Positions 51,040-60,202 of a DNA stretch of 64,000 bases are shown one piece after another. Where the stretch lies: positions 2,542,001 to 2,606,000 of the forward strand of contig NZ_AP018664.1 of NCBI RefSeq assembly GCF_003967075.1, read 5' to 3'. Below the pieces are notes generated by a model, which did no database searches, was not told where the DNA came from, and saw only the letters and a list, made by a program, of their open reading frames with translations. Made by a program: the position numbers and the translations under genes. Each line of letters starts with the position of its first letter. Position 1 is the stretch's first letter. The stretch comes from Sphingobium amiense. GTDB taxonomy: Bacteria; Pseudomonadota; Alphaproteobacteria; Sphingomonadales; Sphingomonadaceae.

Positions 51040-52455
51040 ATGAGCTGGACACGCCGCAAGCCGATGGAGGCGATGGTGCCGCAGGAGAGCGGGCACCGGC
51101 TCGCCCGCACCCTGTCATGGCCGCACCTGCTCGCGCTCGGCGTCGGCGCAATTGTGGGGACGGGCATCCTGACGCTGATCGGTGTCGGCGCGGACCGGGC
51201 CGGGCCGGCCGTCCTCCTCTCCTTCGCCATAGCGGGCGCGATCTGCGCCTGCGCCGCGCTCGCCTATGCCGAACTCTCGACGATGATGCCCGCAGCGGGC
51301 AGCGCCTACAGCTACTCCTATGTCGTGCTGGGCGAAGGGATTGCGTGGATCGTCGGCTGGTCCCTCATCCTCGAATATAGCCTCGTCGTCTCGACGGTGG
51401 CGGTGGGCTGGTCAGGCTATGCCGGGCCGCTGCTGACCCCGCTCGGCTTCCCGGAGGCGCTCACCCGGGGGCCGGAGCTGGGCGGCATCGTCAACCTGCC
51501 CGCCATCTTCATCATCGCGGTCGTCGCCGGGCTGCTGATGGTCGGCACGAAGGAAAGCGCCCGCCTCAACACCATCCTCGTTCTCATCAAGATCGTGACG
51601 CTGAGCCTCTTCGTCGCCTACGCCCTGCCCGCCTTCGACACGGCGAACCTCGAACCCTTCATGCCTTTCGGTTTCGCCAAGCATATGGGGCCGGACGGGG
51701 TGGAGCGCGGGGTGATGGCGGCGGCCGCGATCATCTTCTTCGCTTTCTACGGTTTCGACGCCATCTCCACGGCGGCGGAGGAAGCGAAGAACCCGGACCG
51801 CGACCTTGCCATCGGGATCGTCGGATCGCTGATCGTCTGCACGCTGATCTACGTCCTCGTCGCCGCCGCCGCCATCGGCGCCATGCCCTTCATCCGCTTC
51901 GCCGACAGCCCCGAGCCGCTCGCGCTCATCCTGCGCGAAATGGGTCAGGGCGGCGTCGCGCGCGTCGTCGCCATCGCCGCCGTCATCGCGCTGCCGACCG
52001 TGCTGCTCGGCTTCCTCTACGGGCAGAGCCGCATCTTCCTGGTCATGGCGCGCGACGGCTTCCTCCCGCAGAGCCTCGCCCACATCTCGAAGCGCGGAAC
52101 GCCCGCGCGCATCACCGCCGTCACGGCGGTGCTGGTGGCGGTCATCGCGGGCCTGCTCCCCATCGACGAGATCGCGGCGCTGGCGAACGCGGGCACGCTG
52201 ATCGCCTTTGCCGCGGTGGGCCTCTGCCTCCTCGTCCTGCGCCGCCGCGCGCCGGACCTGCGCCGCCCGTTCCGCACGCCCGCCGCCTGGGTCGTCGGCA
52301 TCGGCGCGGTCGCGGGCTGCGCCTATCTTTTCATGAGCTTACCCGTGAAGACCATCCTCGCCTGCGCGGCGTGGAACGCGGTGGGGCTGCTCGTCTATTT
52401 CCTCTACGGGCAGCGCAAGGCTGCCGTGGCCTTAGATAAGGATCGGATGAAATGA
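51040..52455 (+). CDS. APC-superfamily amino-acid permease
   Basis: A 471-residue transporter with about 12 TMs, of the cationic amino-acid transporter-like branch: ARTLSWPHLLALGVGAIVGTGILTLIGVGADRAGPAVLLSFAIAG (TM1-2, with the GxGxGI substrate loop), AYAELSTMMPAAGSAYSYSYVVLGEGIAWIVGW, IIFFAFYGFDAISTAAEEAKNPDRDLAIGI, and GFLYGQSRIFLVMARDGFLP. It should import an amino acid with protons or exchange it. The shared upstream element links it to the DUF885 peptidase. Confidence 0.93.
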   Translation: MSWTRRKPMEAMVPQESGHRLARTLSWPHLLALGVGAIVGTGILTLIGVGADRAGPAVLLSFAIAGAICACAALAYAELSTMMPAAGSAYSYSYVVLGEGIAWIVGWSLILEYSLVVSTVAVGWSGYAGPLLTPLGFPEALTRGPELGGIVNLPAIFIIAVVAGLLMVGTKESARLNTILVLIKIVTLSLFVAYALPAFDTANLEPFMPFGFAKHMGPDGVERGVMAAAAIIFFAFYGFDAISTAAEEAKNPDRDLAIGIVGSLIVCTLIYVLVAAAAIGAMPFIRFADSPEPLALILREMGQGGVARVVAIAAVIALPTVLLGFLYGQSRIFLVMARDGFLPQSLAHISKRGTPARITAVTAVLVAVIAGLLPIDEIAALANAGTLIAFAAVGLCLLVLRRRAPDLRRPFRTPAAWVVGIGAVAGCAYLFMSLPVKTILACAAWNAVGLLVYFLYGQRKAAVALDKDRMK

Positions 52456-52609
52456 TGCCTTTCATTCTGGCGGCTGCTCTAGCCTCTCTTATTCACGACG
52501 CTCGGTTTCGGGTCCGCTCTGGGCATTTGCTGCGGCTGGCTGTATTGCGCGGACGACCGGCATCGCTGGCGTTTGTTTCACCGCATTCGGATTGATGGGC
52601 TTTTCGGGT

Positions 52610-54103
52610 TGAAGGGCTGGGCTCGGAGTTCTGCGGCGCTGCCGCATGGGCTACGTCGGCGCAGGCTTCAGCCGGAGAACGAGGGCGCGGAACAGGTCGG
52701 CATCCGGACAGGCGGAAGCGAAGGCAATGCGGATGCGGCTAGCACTTTCTACGACGCGCGCAGCGACCTTGAGCAGCCGCAGGCGCAAGGTGGTAAACTC
52801 CGCGCTTGCCAGAGCAGCGGTCCTGGGCATCGCCTGCTGGATGCGCCATAGCAGCCAGTATGCGGCAGTGTGCAGTATCAGGCGCATCTGATTGGCATTG
52901 GCCGAGCGGCACGAGGTTCGGTCGCTGGCGAGCTGGGACTTGTGGCGCTTGATCAGGTTCTCGGCCTGACCACGCGCGCAGTAGAGCGTGTCGTAGATGT
53001 GCTCGGCCGATCCTGTTGCCAACGAGGTGACGACATAGCGGATGTCCATGCCCAGCGTGCTGGCCTCGATCCGTGCAACGACGCGACGCTGGCACTTCCA
53101 GGTCTTTGCCCCATAGCGGGTCTCGGCATAGTTGCGCAGGACGGGACACTGACGCTGGGCGCGCTTGACCGCGCAGGCATCGGCGACCGCAACAATGGCG
53201 GGATCGGCGCGCAGCGCTGAATTGGTGGGCAGGCCGAACACGTAATCGACGCGGGCCGCATCGCAGTAGGCCATGACCTCGGGTCGACCATAGTGCCCGT
53301 CGCCGCGGATAGTGATGTGGGTATCGGGCCAATTACGGCGCAGGTGACGCACCAGGCGTCGGATGTGCCCCGCCGCCTCCTTTCCAGAAGGCGTCTTGCC
53401 TGTGCGCAGCAGCATGGCCACCGGCCTGCCGGTCGCGGTGTCGTAGATATGGATCGGTAGGAAGCAGCGCTCCCCATGATGCCCGTTCCAGAACGAGAGC
53501 TGTTGATAGCCATGCACGACGTCGCACGTGTCGTCGATATCCAGCGTGACCGCTGTCGGAGGGGCGGGATAGCTGGCGCAGTAGATGTCGATCATCGCGG
53601 CCATCATGCTGGCCAGTTCGCGCGTAGTCGGTGCATTTTCCCACCGGCTCATCGTCGGTTGGCTGGCCAGCCCCGCGCCCGATTCCGGCAGCTTGCCGAG
53701 CGCCAGGCGGAAGCCTGGATCGTCGCGCAGAGCATCGAGATCATCGGCATCCTCATAGCCGCACGCAATCGCGAACACACGGGCACGCAGAATGTCATCC
53801 AGGCGATGGATCACCCGCGCTGGATCGCGCGGATCGGCAATACAAGCCGCCAGGCGCTGGCAAATCCCCATCGCGCGCTCGGCCTGTGCAAGCAGTAGAA
53901 CACCGCCATCCGAGGTAAGCCGGCCACCGTCGAACGCAGCTGTGATTTTCTTGCGGCCGACTGCTGGGAATCCAAATGAGCTTGCGATATCATCGTTCAT
54001 GGCGGGTGTGGCCCGTGGCATTTTCTGCCCTGCGGCAGGTTCGGCTTAGACACCCAGTTCCTAATTCAGATCAGAGGCTTACGCCACTCCCGCCAACCCT
54101 TCA
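52610..54103 (-). mobile_element. IS1380-family insertion sequence (ends approximate)
   Basis: A complete transposase gene with outer sequences that match as inverted ends: tgaagggctgg at 52610 and the complement of tgaagggttgg ending at 54103. The element would be about 1494 bp. I found no convincing 4-bp target duplication, so the borders could be a few bases off or one flank may have been lost after insertion. Confidence 0.75.
52651..54021 (-). CDS. IS1380-family transposase
   Basis: A 456-residue DDE transposase: FDGGRLTSDGGVLLLAQAERAMGI at the start, first Asp in AVTLDIDDTCDVVHGYQQ, second in ITIRGDGHYGRPEVMAYC, and the Glu in YCARGQAENLIKRHKSQLASDRTSC with the family Asp-Arg-Thr box. 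Length is normal and the frame open, so it may be active. The start could also be the ATG at 54000 (MNDDIASSFGFP). Confidence 0.93.
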   Translation of the reverse strand: MPRATPAMNDDIASSFGFPAVGRKKITAAFDGGRLTSDGGVLLLAQAERAMGICQRLAACIADPRDPARVIHRLDDILRARVFAIACGYEDADDLDALRDDPGFRLALGKLPESGAGLASQPTMSRWENAPTTRELASMMAAMIDIYCASYPAPPTAVTLDIDDTCDVVHGYQQLSFWNGHHGERCFLPIHIYDTATGRPVAMLLRTGKTPSGKEAAGHIRRLVRHLRRNWPDTHITIRGDGHYGRPEVMAYCDAARVDYVFGLPTNSALRADPAIVAVADACAVKRAQRQCPVLRNYAETRYGAKTWKCQRRVVARIEASTLGMDIRYVVTSLATGSAEHIYDTLYCARGQAENLIKRHKSQLASDRTSCRSANANQMRLILHTAAYWLLWRIQQAMPRTAALASAEFTTLRLRLLKVAARVVESASRIRIAFASACPDADLFRALVLRLKPAPT

Positions 54104-54131
54104 GGACACTTTTGGTGAATAAGGCGGGCTA

Positions 54132-54692
54132 GTGACCCCGCCAGCGCCGACCAAAGTCAAGAGCTGGATTCCCAAGTTGCAATTCCCTAAGGAAACTTTG
54201 GAAGCAGGTGAAGAAGGCGTAACAATTTACCGGCTTCTCGTGTCAGCCGATGGCAAGCCTTATGATTGCACATTGCTTCATTCGAGCGGGTCAGCCGAAC
54301 TGGACCGACAAACATGCGAGGGCATGAGCGGTGCGAGCTACAAACCTGCGACTGATGAGCAAGGGGTTGTACGATACGGCGTGATCATCGGCGCTATCTT
54401 ATGGCAAGGGCAATTTAACTGGTCACTCAAATGGCCACCCGACCTGACTTTGAATGTTCGTAGCTTGCCCCGTGGCGCAAAAGAGAAGACCGTGACCGTC
54501 GCCGTGGCCATCGACGCCGCAGGCAAGGTGACAGGTTGTTCCAGAACGCCAGCAGACATTGGAATGGGCGGCTTGGTGGATGTTGCTTGTATGCAAGTTC
54601 GCATGCAGGATGCTACCGCACTCAAGGATGAATTTGGCAAGCCAGTCAAATCCGTGCAGACCTTCAGGGTTTCTTTTGTAGTAGAGCATTAA
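54132..54692 (+). pseudogene. TonB-C-like protein gene, probably 5'-truncated beside the IS
   Basis: 186 residues from a GTG at 54132. Two TonB C-terminal-like modules are visible: VTIYRLLVSADGKPYDCTLLHSSGSAELDRQTCEGM and VTVAVAIDAAGKVTGCSRT...VDVACMQV. Proteins of this type are normally exported with a signal peptide, but none is here and the readable frame begins 28 bp from the IS end (stop at 54120-54122). I infer that the 5' end was lost by the insertion or a linked deletion. If the GTG is a true start, the product would stay in the cytoplasm. Composition is lower in GC than the dapF region. Confidence 0.65.
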
Positions 54693-54865
54693 ATGATGCT
54701 GCACAACCAAACAGGAAACACGCCAGCAATAAACATTGCTCTACTCTCCACGGCTGATAATCTCCCCAACGTCCCCGTCCGCGACTCATTATAAGAGGTC
54801 GCTGGCCGCTGGCGCGGATGCGTCTGGCAGGCTCGCCAGCCGCGCTTCAAGCAAGGGGTGATTTC

Positions 54866-55303
54866 ATGAAGACGATGTTGCGCGCCGGCCTGATGGCCGC
54901 TGCCCTGACCTGCGCCGCGCCGCTGCTGGCGCAGACCTACCCCGCCGATCCAGGCGACTTCACCGATGTGTCGATGATCAAGGTGCTGCCGGGCGGCGAC
55001 ACCGCCTACACCCAGTTCCTCGCGACCGAATGGAAGAAGCAGCAGGAATTCGCCAAGTCGCAGGGCTGGATCAAGAGCTACAAGGTCATGAGCAATCTCT
55101 ACCCGCGTGAGGGCGAACCGGACCTCTACCTGATGGTCACCTACGCCGACATGCCCAACGCGCAGGCAGCGATGAAGCAGCGCGACGCCTATCTCGCCTG
55201 GCAGAAGAAGTCGCTCCAGACGCTCGATCAGGAAAGCGGGGACCGCGGCAAGTTCCGCACGCTGGTGGGGTCGATGCTGTGGGGTGAGGTCATCCTCAAA
55301 TAA
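54866..55303 (+). CDS. small secreted protein of unknown function
   Basis: A 145-residue protein with a signal peptide (MKTMLRAGLMAAALTCAAPLLAQ, cleavage after LLAQ). The mature part (PADPGDFTDVSMIKVLPGGDTAYTQFLATEWKKQQEFAKSQGWIKSYKV, MVTYADMPNAQAAMKQRDAY) looks like an alpha/beta-barrel dimer-type domain. No family is named with confidence. The ATG at 54866 follows aagggg. A terminator lies 7 bp beyond the stop, so it is a single-gene unit. Confidence 0.82.
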   Translation: MKTMLRAGLMAAALTCAAPLLAQTYPADPGDFTDVSMIKVLPGGDTAYTQFLATEWKKQQEFAKSQGWIKSYKVMSNLYPREGEPDLYLMVTYADMPNAQAAMKQRDAYLAWQKKSLQTLDQESGDRGKFRTLVGSMLWGEVILK

Positions 55304-55310
55304 GCGCACC

Positions 55311-55350
55311 GGCCAGCCGCACCCTCCGCAGCGGCGCGGCTGGCCTTTTT
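55311..55350 (+). terminator. intrinsic terminator between secreted-protein gene and dapF
   Basis: Perfect 10-bp stem ggccagccgc/gcggctggcc, 15-nt loop, five T. Confidence 0.92.
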
Positions 55351-55379
55351 GCCCGATCCGCAGTACATGCGCGCCCATC

Positions 55380-56180
55380 ATGGGACGCTTTTCCAAAATG
55401 CATGGCCTCGGCAACGACTTCGTCGTGATCGACGCGCGCTCCGCCCCGCTCGCCATGAGCGAGGCGCGCGCCCGCGCCATCGCCGACCGCCATGCCGGGA
55501 TCGGCTGCGACCAGTTGATCGTCATCGGCGAAGCTGCGGACGCCGATGTCTCCATGCGCATCTTCAACGCCGACGGCAGCGAGGTCGAGGCGTGCGGCAA
55601 CGCGACCCGCTGCGTGCCGCTGTTCGTGGGCCGCGATGTCACCATCCGCACGCAGGCGGGCCTGCTCGACGCGCGCCTGATCGACGGCGGCGCCAGCGTC
55701 GACATGGGCGCGCCGCGCTTCGAATGGGATGCTATCCCTCTCGCATACCCGATGGACACGCTGACGATGGCGGCAAGCTGGGAAGACCTGCCCGCCCCCG
55801 CCGCCGTCAATGTCGGCAATCCCCATGTCGTCTTCTTCGTGGACGCTCTCGACGGTGTGAACTTCGACCGGCTCGGTCCGCTGATCGAGCATGACCCGCT
55901 CTTCCCGGCGCGCGTCAACGTCAACTTCGCGCAGGTCGTGGGCGAAAATCACATCCGCCTTGTCGTCTGGGAACGCGGCGCGGGCCTCACCCGCGCCTGC
56001 GGCACCGGAGCCTGCGCCACCGCCGTCGCGGCGATCCGGCGGAAGCTCATGACCGGCCCCGTCACGGTCAGCCTGCCGGGCGGCGACCTCCTCATCGGCT
56101 GGACGCCGCGCGGCCATATCCAGATGACCGGCCCCGCCACCCATGTCTTCGATGGCGAGGCCGACTGGTCCCGCTTCTGA
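55380..56180 (+). CDS. dapF: diaminopimelate epimerase
   Basis: A 266-residue epimerase converting LL- to meso-diaminopimelate for lysine and peptidoglycan. Start MGRFSKMHGLGNDFVVIDAR. The two catalytic cysteines are in EVEACGNATRCV (the CGN motif) and LTRACGTGACATAVAA. It is the first gene of a tightly packed run: its TGA overlaps the mtaB ATG by one base. Confidence 0.97.
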   Translation: MGRFSKMHGLGNDFVVIDARSAPLAMSEARARAIADRHAGIGCDQLIVIGEAADADVSMRIFNADGSEVEACGNATRCVPLFVGRDVTIRTQAGLLDARLIDGGASVDMGAPRFEWDAIPLAYPMDTLTMAASWEDLPAPAAVNVGNPHVVFFVDALDGVNFDRLGPLIEHDPLFPARVNVNFAQVVGENHIRLVVWERGAGLTRACGTGACATAVAAIRRKLMTGPVTVSLPGGDLLIGWTPRGHIQMTGPATHVFDGEADWSRF

Positions 56181-57421
56181 TGAGCGGGCCGCAGATCATC
56201 ACCATGGGCTGCCGCCTCAACATCGCGGAGAGCGAGGCGATCCGACAGTTGGCGGCGGATCAGGACGACCTTATCGTCGTCAATAGCTGCGCCGTCACCG
56301 CGCAGGCCGTGCGCCAGACGCGGCAGGCGATCCGCCGCGCCCGCCGCGAGCGCCCCGACGCCCGCATCCTCGTCACCGGCTGCGCCGCGCAGACAGAGCC
56401 GCAGAGCTTCGCCGCCATGGCCGAAGTGGACGGCGTGATCGGCAATCGGGAGAAGATGGACGCCGCGTCCTTCCTGCCCGCCACCGACCGCGTGAAGGTC
56501 GCCGACATCATGACCGTGCGCGACACCGCGCCGCATCTGGCCAGCGCCTTTGCCGATCATGCCCGCGCTTTCCTGGAAGTGCAGAATGGCTGCGACCATC
56601 GCTGCACCTTCTGCATCATCCCTTATGGCCGGGGTAACAGCCGCTCGGTCCCCGCAGGCGCTGTGATCGGCAAGGCGCGGGAACTGGTCGATGCGGGCTA
56701 TCGGGAAATCGTGCTGACAGGCGTCGATGTCACCAGTTACGGACCTGACCTGCCCGGCAGCCCGTCGCTCGGCCTGCTGGTCGAGCGCATCCTGAAGGGC
56801 GTGCCCGACCTGCCGCGCCTGCGCCTCTCCTCCATCGACAGCGTGGAGATGGACGAGCGGCTGTTCGACCTCCTCGCCCATCACCCGCGCATGATGCCGC
56901 ACGTTCATCTCTCGCTTCAGGCGGGCGACGACATGATCCTGAAGCGCATGAAGCGCCGCCACAGCCGCGCCGACGCGGTCGCCATTGTCCGGCGGCTCAA
57001 GGCCGCCCGCCCCGACATCAGCATCGGCGCGGACATCATCGCCGGCTTCCCGACCGAAGACGAGGCGATGTTCGAAAACAGCCTGTCGCTGATCGAAGAC
57101 TGCGACATCGTTCACGGCCATATCTTCCCCTACTCCCCGCGCGAAGGCACACCCGCCGCCCGGATGCCTCAGGTCGACCGCGCCACCATAAAGGCCCGCG
57201 CCGCGCGCCTCCGCGACGCCTGCGCCGCCCGGCGCTCGGGCTGGCTCGCGAGCCTCACCGGCACGACCCAGAATGTGCTGGTCGAGCGCAGCGGTCTCAC
57301 CGGCCACGCCGAAAATTTCGCGCCCGTCTGCTTTTCGACGCCGCAGACGCCCTCCACCATCGTGACGGCGGCCATCACGGGGCTTGAGAAGGGCGTCCTG
57401 TTGGCGCAAGAGGCGGCATAA
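56180..57421 (+). CDS. mtaB: tRNA t6A37 methylthiotransferase MtaB
   Basis: A 413-residue radical-SAM methylthiotransferase. The N-terminal UPF0004 domain has TMGCRLNIAESEAI, VVNSCAVTAQAVRQTRQAIRRARRERP and TGCAAQTEP (three Fe-S cysteines). The radical-SAM CxxxCxxC is in QNGCDHRCTFCIIPYGRGNSRS. GCRLN and the short C-terminus mark MtaB rather than MiaB. It converts t6A37 to ms2t6A37 in ANN-reading tRNAs. Start and stop overlap both neighbours by one base. Confidence 0.95.
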   Translation: MSGPQIITMGCRLNIAESEAIRQLAADQDDLIVVNSCAVTAQAVRQTRQAIRRARRERPDARILVTGCAAQTEPQSFAAMAEVDGVIGNREKMDAASFLPATDRVKVADIMTVRDTAPHLASAFADHARAFLEVQNGCDHRCTFCIIPYGRGNSRSVPAGAVIGKARELVDAGYREIVLTGVDVTSYGPDLPGSPSLGLLVERILKGVPDLPRLRLSSIDSVEMDERLFDLLAHHPRMMPHVHLSLQAGDDMILKRMKRRHSRADAVAIVRRLKAARPDISIGADIIAGFPTEDEAMFENSLSLIEDCDIVHGHIFPYSPREGTPAARMPQVDRATIKARAARLRDACAARRSGWLASLTGTTQNVLVERSGLTGHAENFAPVCFSTPQTPSTIVTAAITGLEKGVLLAQEAA

Positions 57422-58359
57422 TGACCGAAAATACTGGCAGCAGTTGGCGCGACCGTCTCTTCGGGGGTCTCCGCCGCACATCCGACCGGCTCGGCGAGAA
57501 TCTGTCCGGCCTGTTCAAGGCCGCGCTCGACGACCGGACCCTCGACGAGATCGAGGAAGCGCTCATCATGACCGACCTCGGCCCCGCCATGGCCGCGCGC
57601 GTGCGCGACCGGCTGGCGGCGGGCCGCTACAATCGCGAGATCACCGAGGAATATCTGCGCGAGATCATCGCCGAAGAGATCGAAAAGGTGCTGGCCCCCG
57701 TCGCCCGCCCGCTGGAGATCGAGGCGTTCCCCCGCCCGCAGGTGATCCTCGTCATCGGCGTCAACGGATCGGGCAAGACCACCACCATCGCCAAGCTCGC
57801 CAATAATTTCCTGGAGCAGGATTATGGCGTGATGCTGGCGGCGGGCGACACCTTCCGCGCGGCGGCCATCGGGCAGCTCAAGATATGGGCCGAACGCCTC
57901 GGCGTCCCCATCGTCGCAGGCAAGGAAGGCGGGGACGCGGCGGGGATCGTATTCGATGCCGTGAAGCAGGCGACCGCCACGGGTATCGACGTGCTCATCG
58001 TCGATACCGCAGGGCGCCTCCAGAACAAGACAGAACTGATGGACGAGCTCGCCAAGGTCCGCCGTGTGCTCGGCCGATTGAACCCCGCCGCCCCGCACGA
58101 CGTTGTGCTGGTTCTCGATGCGACCACGGGACAGAATGCGTTGAACCAGATCGAAGTCTTCAAGGAAACCGCGCAGGTGACGGGCCTCGTCATGACGAAG
58201 CTCGACGGCACGGCGCGCGGCGGCGTGCTGGTCGCGGCGGCGGAGAAATATCGCCTGCCCATCCACGCCATCGGCGTCGGCGAAAAGATCAAGGATCTGC
58301 GCCCCTTCGATCCGGGCGACATGGCCAAGGCCATTGCGGGCACGGCCTATGCCCGCTGA
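57421..58359 (+). CDS. ftsY: signal recognition particle receptor FtsY
   Basis: A 312-residue SRP receptor GTPase. NG domain only: KAALDDRTLDEIEEALIMTDLGPAMAARV, P-loop GVNGSGKTTTIAKLANNFLEQ, DTFRAAAIGQLKIWAERL, VDTAGRLQNKTELMDELAKV, TKLDGTARGG and IGVGEKIKDLRPFDP. The acidic A domain of E. coli FtsY is missing, as is common in alphaproteobacteria. Overlaps yciB by 11 bp. Its partner Ffh is at 48469. Confidence 0.97.
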   Translation: MTENTGSSWRDRLFGGLRRTSDRLGENLSGLFKAALDDRTLDEIEEALIMTDLGPAMAARVRDRLAAGRYNREITEEYLREIIAEEIEKVLAPVARPLEIEAFPRPQVILVIGVNGSGKTTTIAKLANNFLEQDYGVMLAAGDTFRAAAIGQLKIWAERLGVPIVAGKEGGDAAGIVFDAVKQATATGIDVLIVDTAGRLQNKTELMDELAKVRRVLGRLNPAAPHDVVLVLDATTGQNALNQIEVFKETAQVTGLVMTKLDGTARGGVLVAAAEKYRLPIHAIGVGEKIKDLRPFDPGDMAKAIAGTAYAR

Positions 58360-59011
58360 AGCCCTGCCTCCCAAAGCGCCCGCCCATGGCGGCACATTGA
58401 GTCTCGCGCTCGATTTCGGGCCGCTGCTTGTCTTCTTCCTCAGCTACAAGGGCGCGGGCTGGTTCTTCGGCGCGGGCAATCCGATCACCGCGATGAGCAT
58501 CGGCACCGCCGCCTTCATGGCCGCGATCGTCGTCGCCGTCATCGTGTCGAAGGTGAAGCTGGGCCGTGTGTCGCCGATGCTGTGGCTCTCGGCGCTGCTG
58601 ATCCTCTTCTTCGGCGGCCTGACCCTCTATTTCCACGACGAAACCTTCATCCAGATCAAACCGACGATCATCTACGCTTTCTTCGCGATGATGCTATTCG
58701 CCGGGCTGGTGCGCGGCCAGCCGCTACTCAAGGTGCTGCTTCAGGCCGCCTATGACGGGCTGACGCATGAAGGCTGGATGAAACTGTCGCGCAACTGGGC
58801 GCTTTTCTTCGTCGCCATGGCCATCGCCAACGAAGTCATGCGCCGCACGATGAGCTTCGACGCGTGGCTCGCGGTCAAGGTGTGGGGCGTCACCATCGTG
58901 TCGGTGGTCTTCGCCGCCGCAAATCTGCCCATGCTGATGCGCCATGGCCTGACGCTGGGGGACGAAGCCAAGGCCGACGAGATCGGCGAGACCAGCCCCC
59001 CGCAAGGCTGA
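58349..59011 (+). CDS. yciB: YciB/IspZ-family inner-membrane protein
   Basis: A 220-residue membrane protein with about five to six TMs: LDFGPLLVFFLSYKGAGWFFGAGNPITAMSIGTAAFMAAIV, KLGRVSPMLWLSALLILFFGGLTLYFHDETFIQIKPTIIYAFFA and EGWMKLSRNWALFFVAMAIANEVMRRT, all family marks of YciB, the so-called intracellular septation protein A. It influences envelope synthesis and division. The ATG at 58349 lies inside the end of ftsY; last gene of the dapF run. Confidence 0.94.
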   Translation: MPAEALPPKAPAHGGTLSLALDFGPLLVFFLSYKGAGWFFGAGNPITAMSIGTAAFMAAIVVAVIVSKVKLGRVSPMLWLSALLILFFGGLTLYFHDETFIQIKPTIIYAFFAMMLFAGLVRGQPLLKVLLQAAYDGLTHEGWMKLSRNWALFFVAMAIANEVMRRTMSFDAWLAVKVWGVTIVSVVFAAANLPMLMRHGLTLGDEAKADEIGETSPPQG

Positions 59012-59185
59012 GGCGCGCCGCCGGTTTCTGCAATCGTTTCGCAATAGGCACATTACCCTTCCAATCCGCGAAAGGGAGCGCATATGGGGGGCGCGGCAGG
59101 CTTGCAGCCACGCCGGCATCATTGAACCATTGGCTCGCTCCGTCCGTTGAGCGGCCGCCCCATAACGAAACCGAGGAGTTCCGCC

Positions 59186-59800
59186 ATGGCCTTTGTTCTG
59201 CCCGACCTGCCCTATGCCAAGGACGCCTTCGGCGACATTCTGTCCGCCGAAACCTTCGACTATCACCATGGCAAGCACCACAATGCCTATGTTGTGAAGG
59301 CGAACGAGCTGGTCGCCGCCGACGCCTCGCTTCAGGGCAAGTCGCTGGTCGAACTCATCAAGTCGTCCAAGGGCGGCCTGTTCAATCAGGTGGGCCAGAT
59401 CTGGAACCACACTTTCTATTGGCACTCGCTCAGCCCTGCCAAGACGCAGCCATCGGGCGAACTGCTGACGAAGATCAACGAAGCCTTCGGTTCGGTCGAC
59501 GCGCTGATCGACAAGCTGAAGGCGGAGGCCGTGGGCCATTTCGCCAGCGGCTGGGCCGCGCTGATCCTCAAGGACGGCAAGCTCGAAGTCACCAGCTATC
59601 ACGACGCCGACACGCCCGTCGCGCACGAAGGCCACACGCCGCTGCTGATCCTCGATGTGTGGGAACATGCCTATTATATCGACTATCGCAACGCGCGCCC
59701 CAACTATGCGGAGCGCGTGCTCAAGGAAGCGATCAACTGGGACTTCGCGGCCCAGAATCTCGACGGTCAGGGCGTCAGCCGCGCCGACCAGCAGGGCTGA
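59186..59800 (+). CDS. sodB: superoxide dismutase, Fe type
   Basis: A 204-residue Fe/Mn superoxide dismutase. Metal ligands: His in DYHHGKHHNAYV, His in GQIWNHTFYWHSL, Asp and His in LLILDVWEHAYYIDYRNAR. The Gln just before IWNHTFYW is the FeSOD-type position. Length and N-terminus (MAFVLPDLPYAKDAFGDILS) are typical. gagg precedes the ATG at 59186, with a terminator after the stop. Cytoplasmic; no signal peptide. Confidence 0.96.
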   Translation: MAFVLPDLPYAKDAFGDILSAETFDYHHGKHHNAYVVKANELVAADASLQGKSLVELIKSSKGGLFNQVGQIWNHTFYWHSLSPAKTQPSGELLTKINEAFGSVDALIDKLKAEAVGHFASGWAALILKDGKLEVTSYHDADTPVAHEGHTPLLILDVWEHAYYIDYRNARPNYAERVLKEAINWDFAAQNLDGQGVSRADQQG

Positions 59801-59830
59801 GTGCGCCCCCTCAGGGCATGAAAAGCGAAG

Positions 59831-59858
59831 GGGCGGCGTGGCGACACGCCGCCCTTTT
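59831..59858 (+). terminator. intrinsic terminator after sodB
   Basis: 10-bp stem gggcggcgtg/cacgccgccc, 4-nt loop, four T. It also lies just behind the convergent ferredoxin-like gene. Confidence 0.9.
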
Positions 59859-59863
59859 CATTG

Positions 59864-60202
59864 TCAGGCGCGCGCATTCTCTCCAAGATGCAGCGTCCCC
59901 GCCAGCTCATCCAGATCGGCGCCGGGGCGCACCAGCACCCATTCGCGGCTGTCCGCGCCATCGACCACCGTCACCGCCCCCTTGGGGCAGACGCCAAGGC
60001 AGCCGACCTCGACGATCCCCGCTGCCGCCTTGCGCCCCTTCTTGAGTGAAAGGTGCCGACGGAGCGCCCTGGCCAGCCGCTCGTCGCCATCGGGACCGAA
60101 GCCGCCGTCGATCTTCTTGGAACATTTGCGGCACACCAGCACGACATTGCGCCAGTTGGCACGGACATGATCCTTCAATCCGCGTCCCCCCGCGGCTTCC
60201 AT
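59864..60202 (-). CDS. thioredoxin-like [2Fe-2S] ferredoxin-type protein
   Basis: A 112-residue protein with a C-x2-C (LVCRKCSKK) and C-x3-C pattern (VGCLGVCPKGAVTVV), which matches thioredoxin-fold [2Fe-2S] ferredoxins. The electron partner is unknown. The N-terminus is uncertain: the ATG at 60202 lies 28 bp inside the J-domain gene, and a GTG a few codons later (VRANWRNVVLV) is possible. The overlap suggests translational coupling. Confidence 0.82.
   Translation of the reverse strand: MEAAGGRGLKDHVRANWRNVVLVCRKCSKKIDGGFGPDGDERLARALRRHLSLKKGRKAAAGIVEVGCLGVCPKGAVTVVDGADSREWVLVRPGADLDELAGTLHLGENARA

Noticed and set aside
52452..52609. Short plus-strand frames after the APC permease, including a hydrophobic one running into the IS
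   Set aside because: No start codon fits the hydrophobic frame (stop at 52480), and the ATG frame is only about 46 codons without features; not enough for a gene call.
52600..54110. A cttt direct repeat on both sides of the IS1380-family element as target duplication
   Set aside because: The implied ends would leave unequal distances to the shared tgaaggg blocks; the match is too short to trust.
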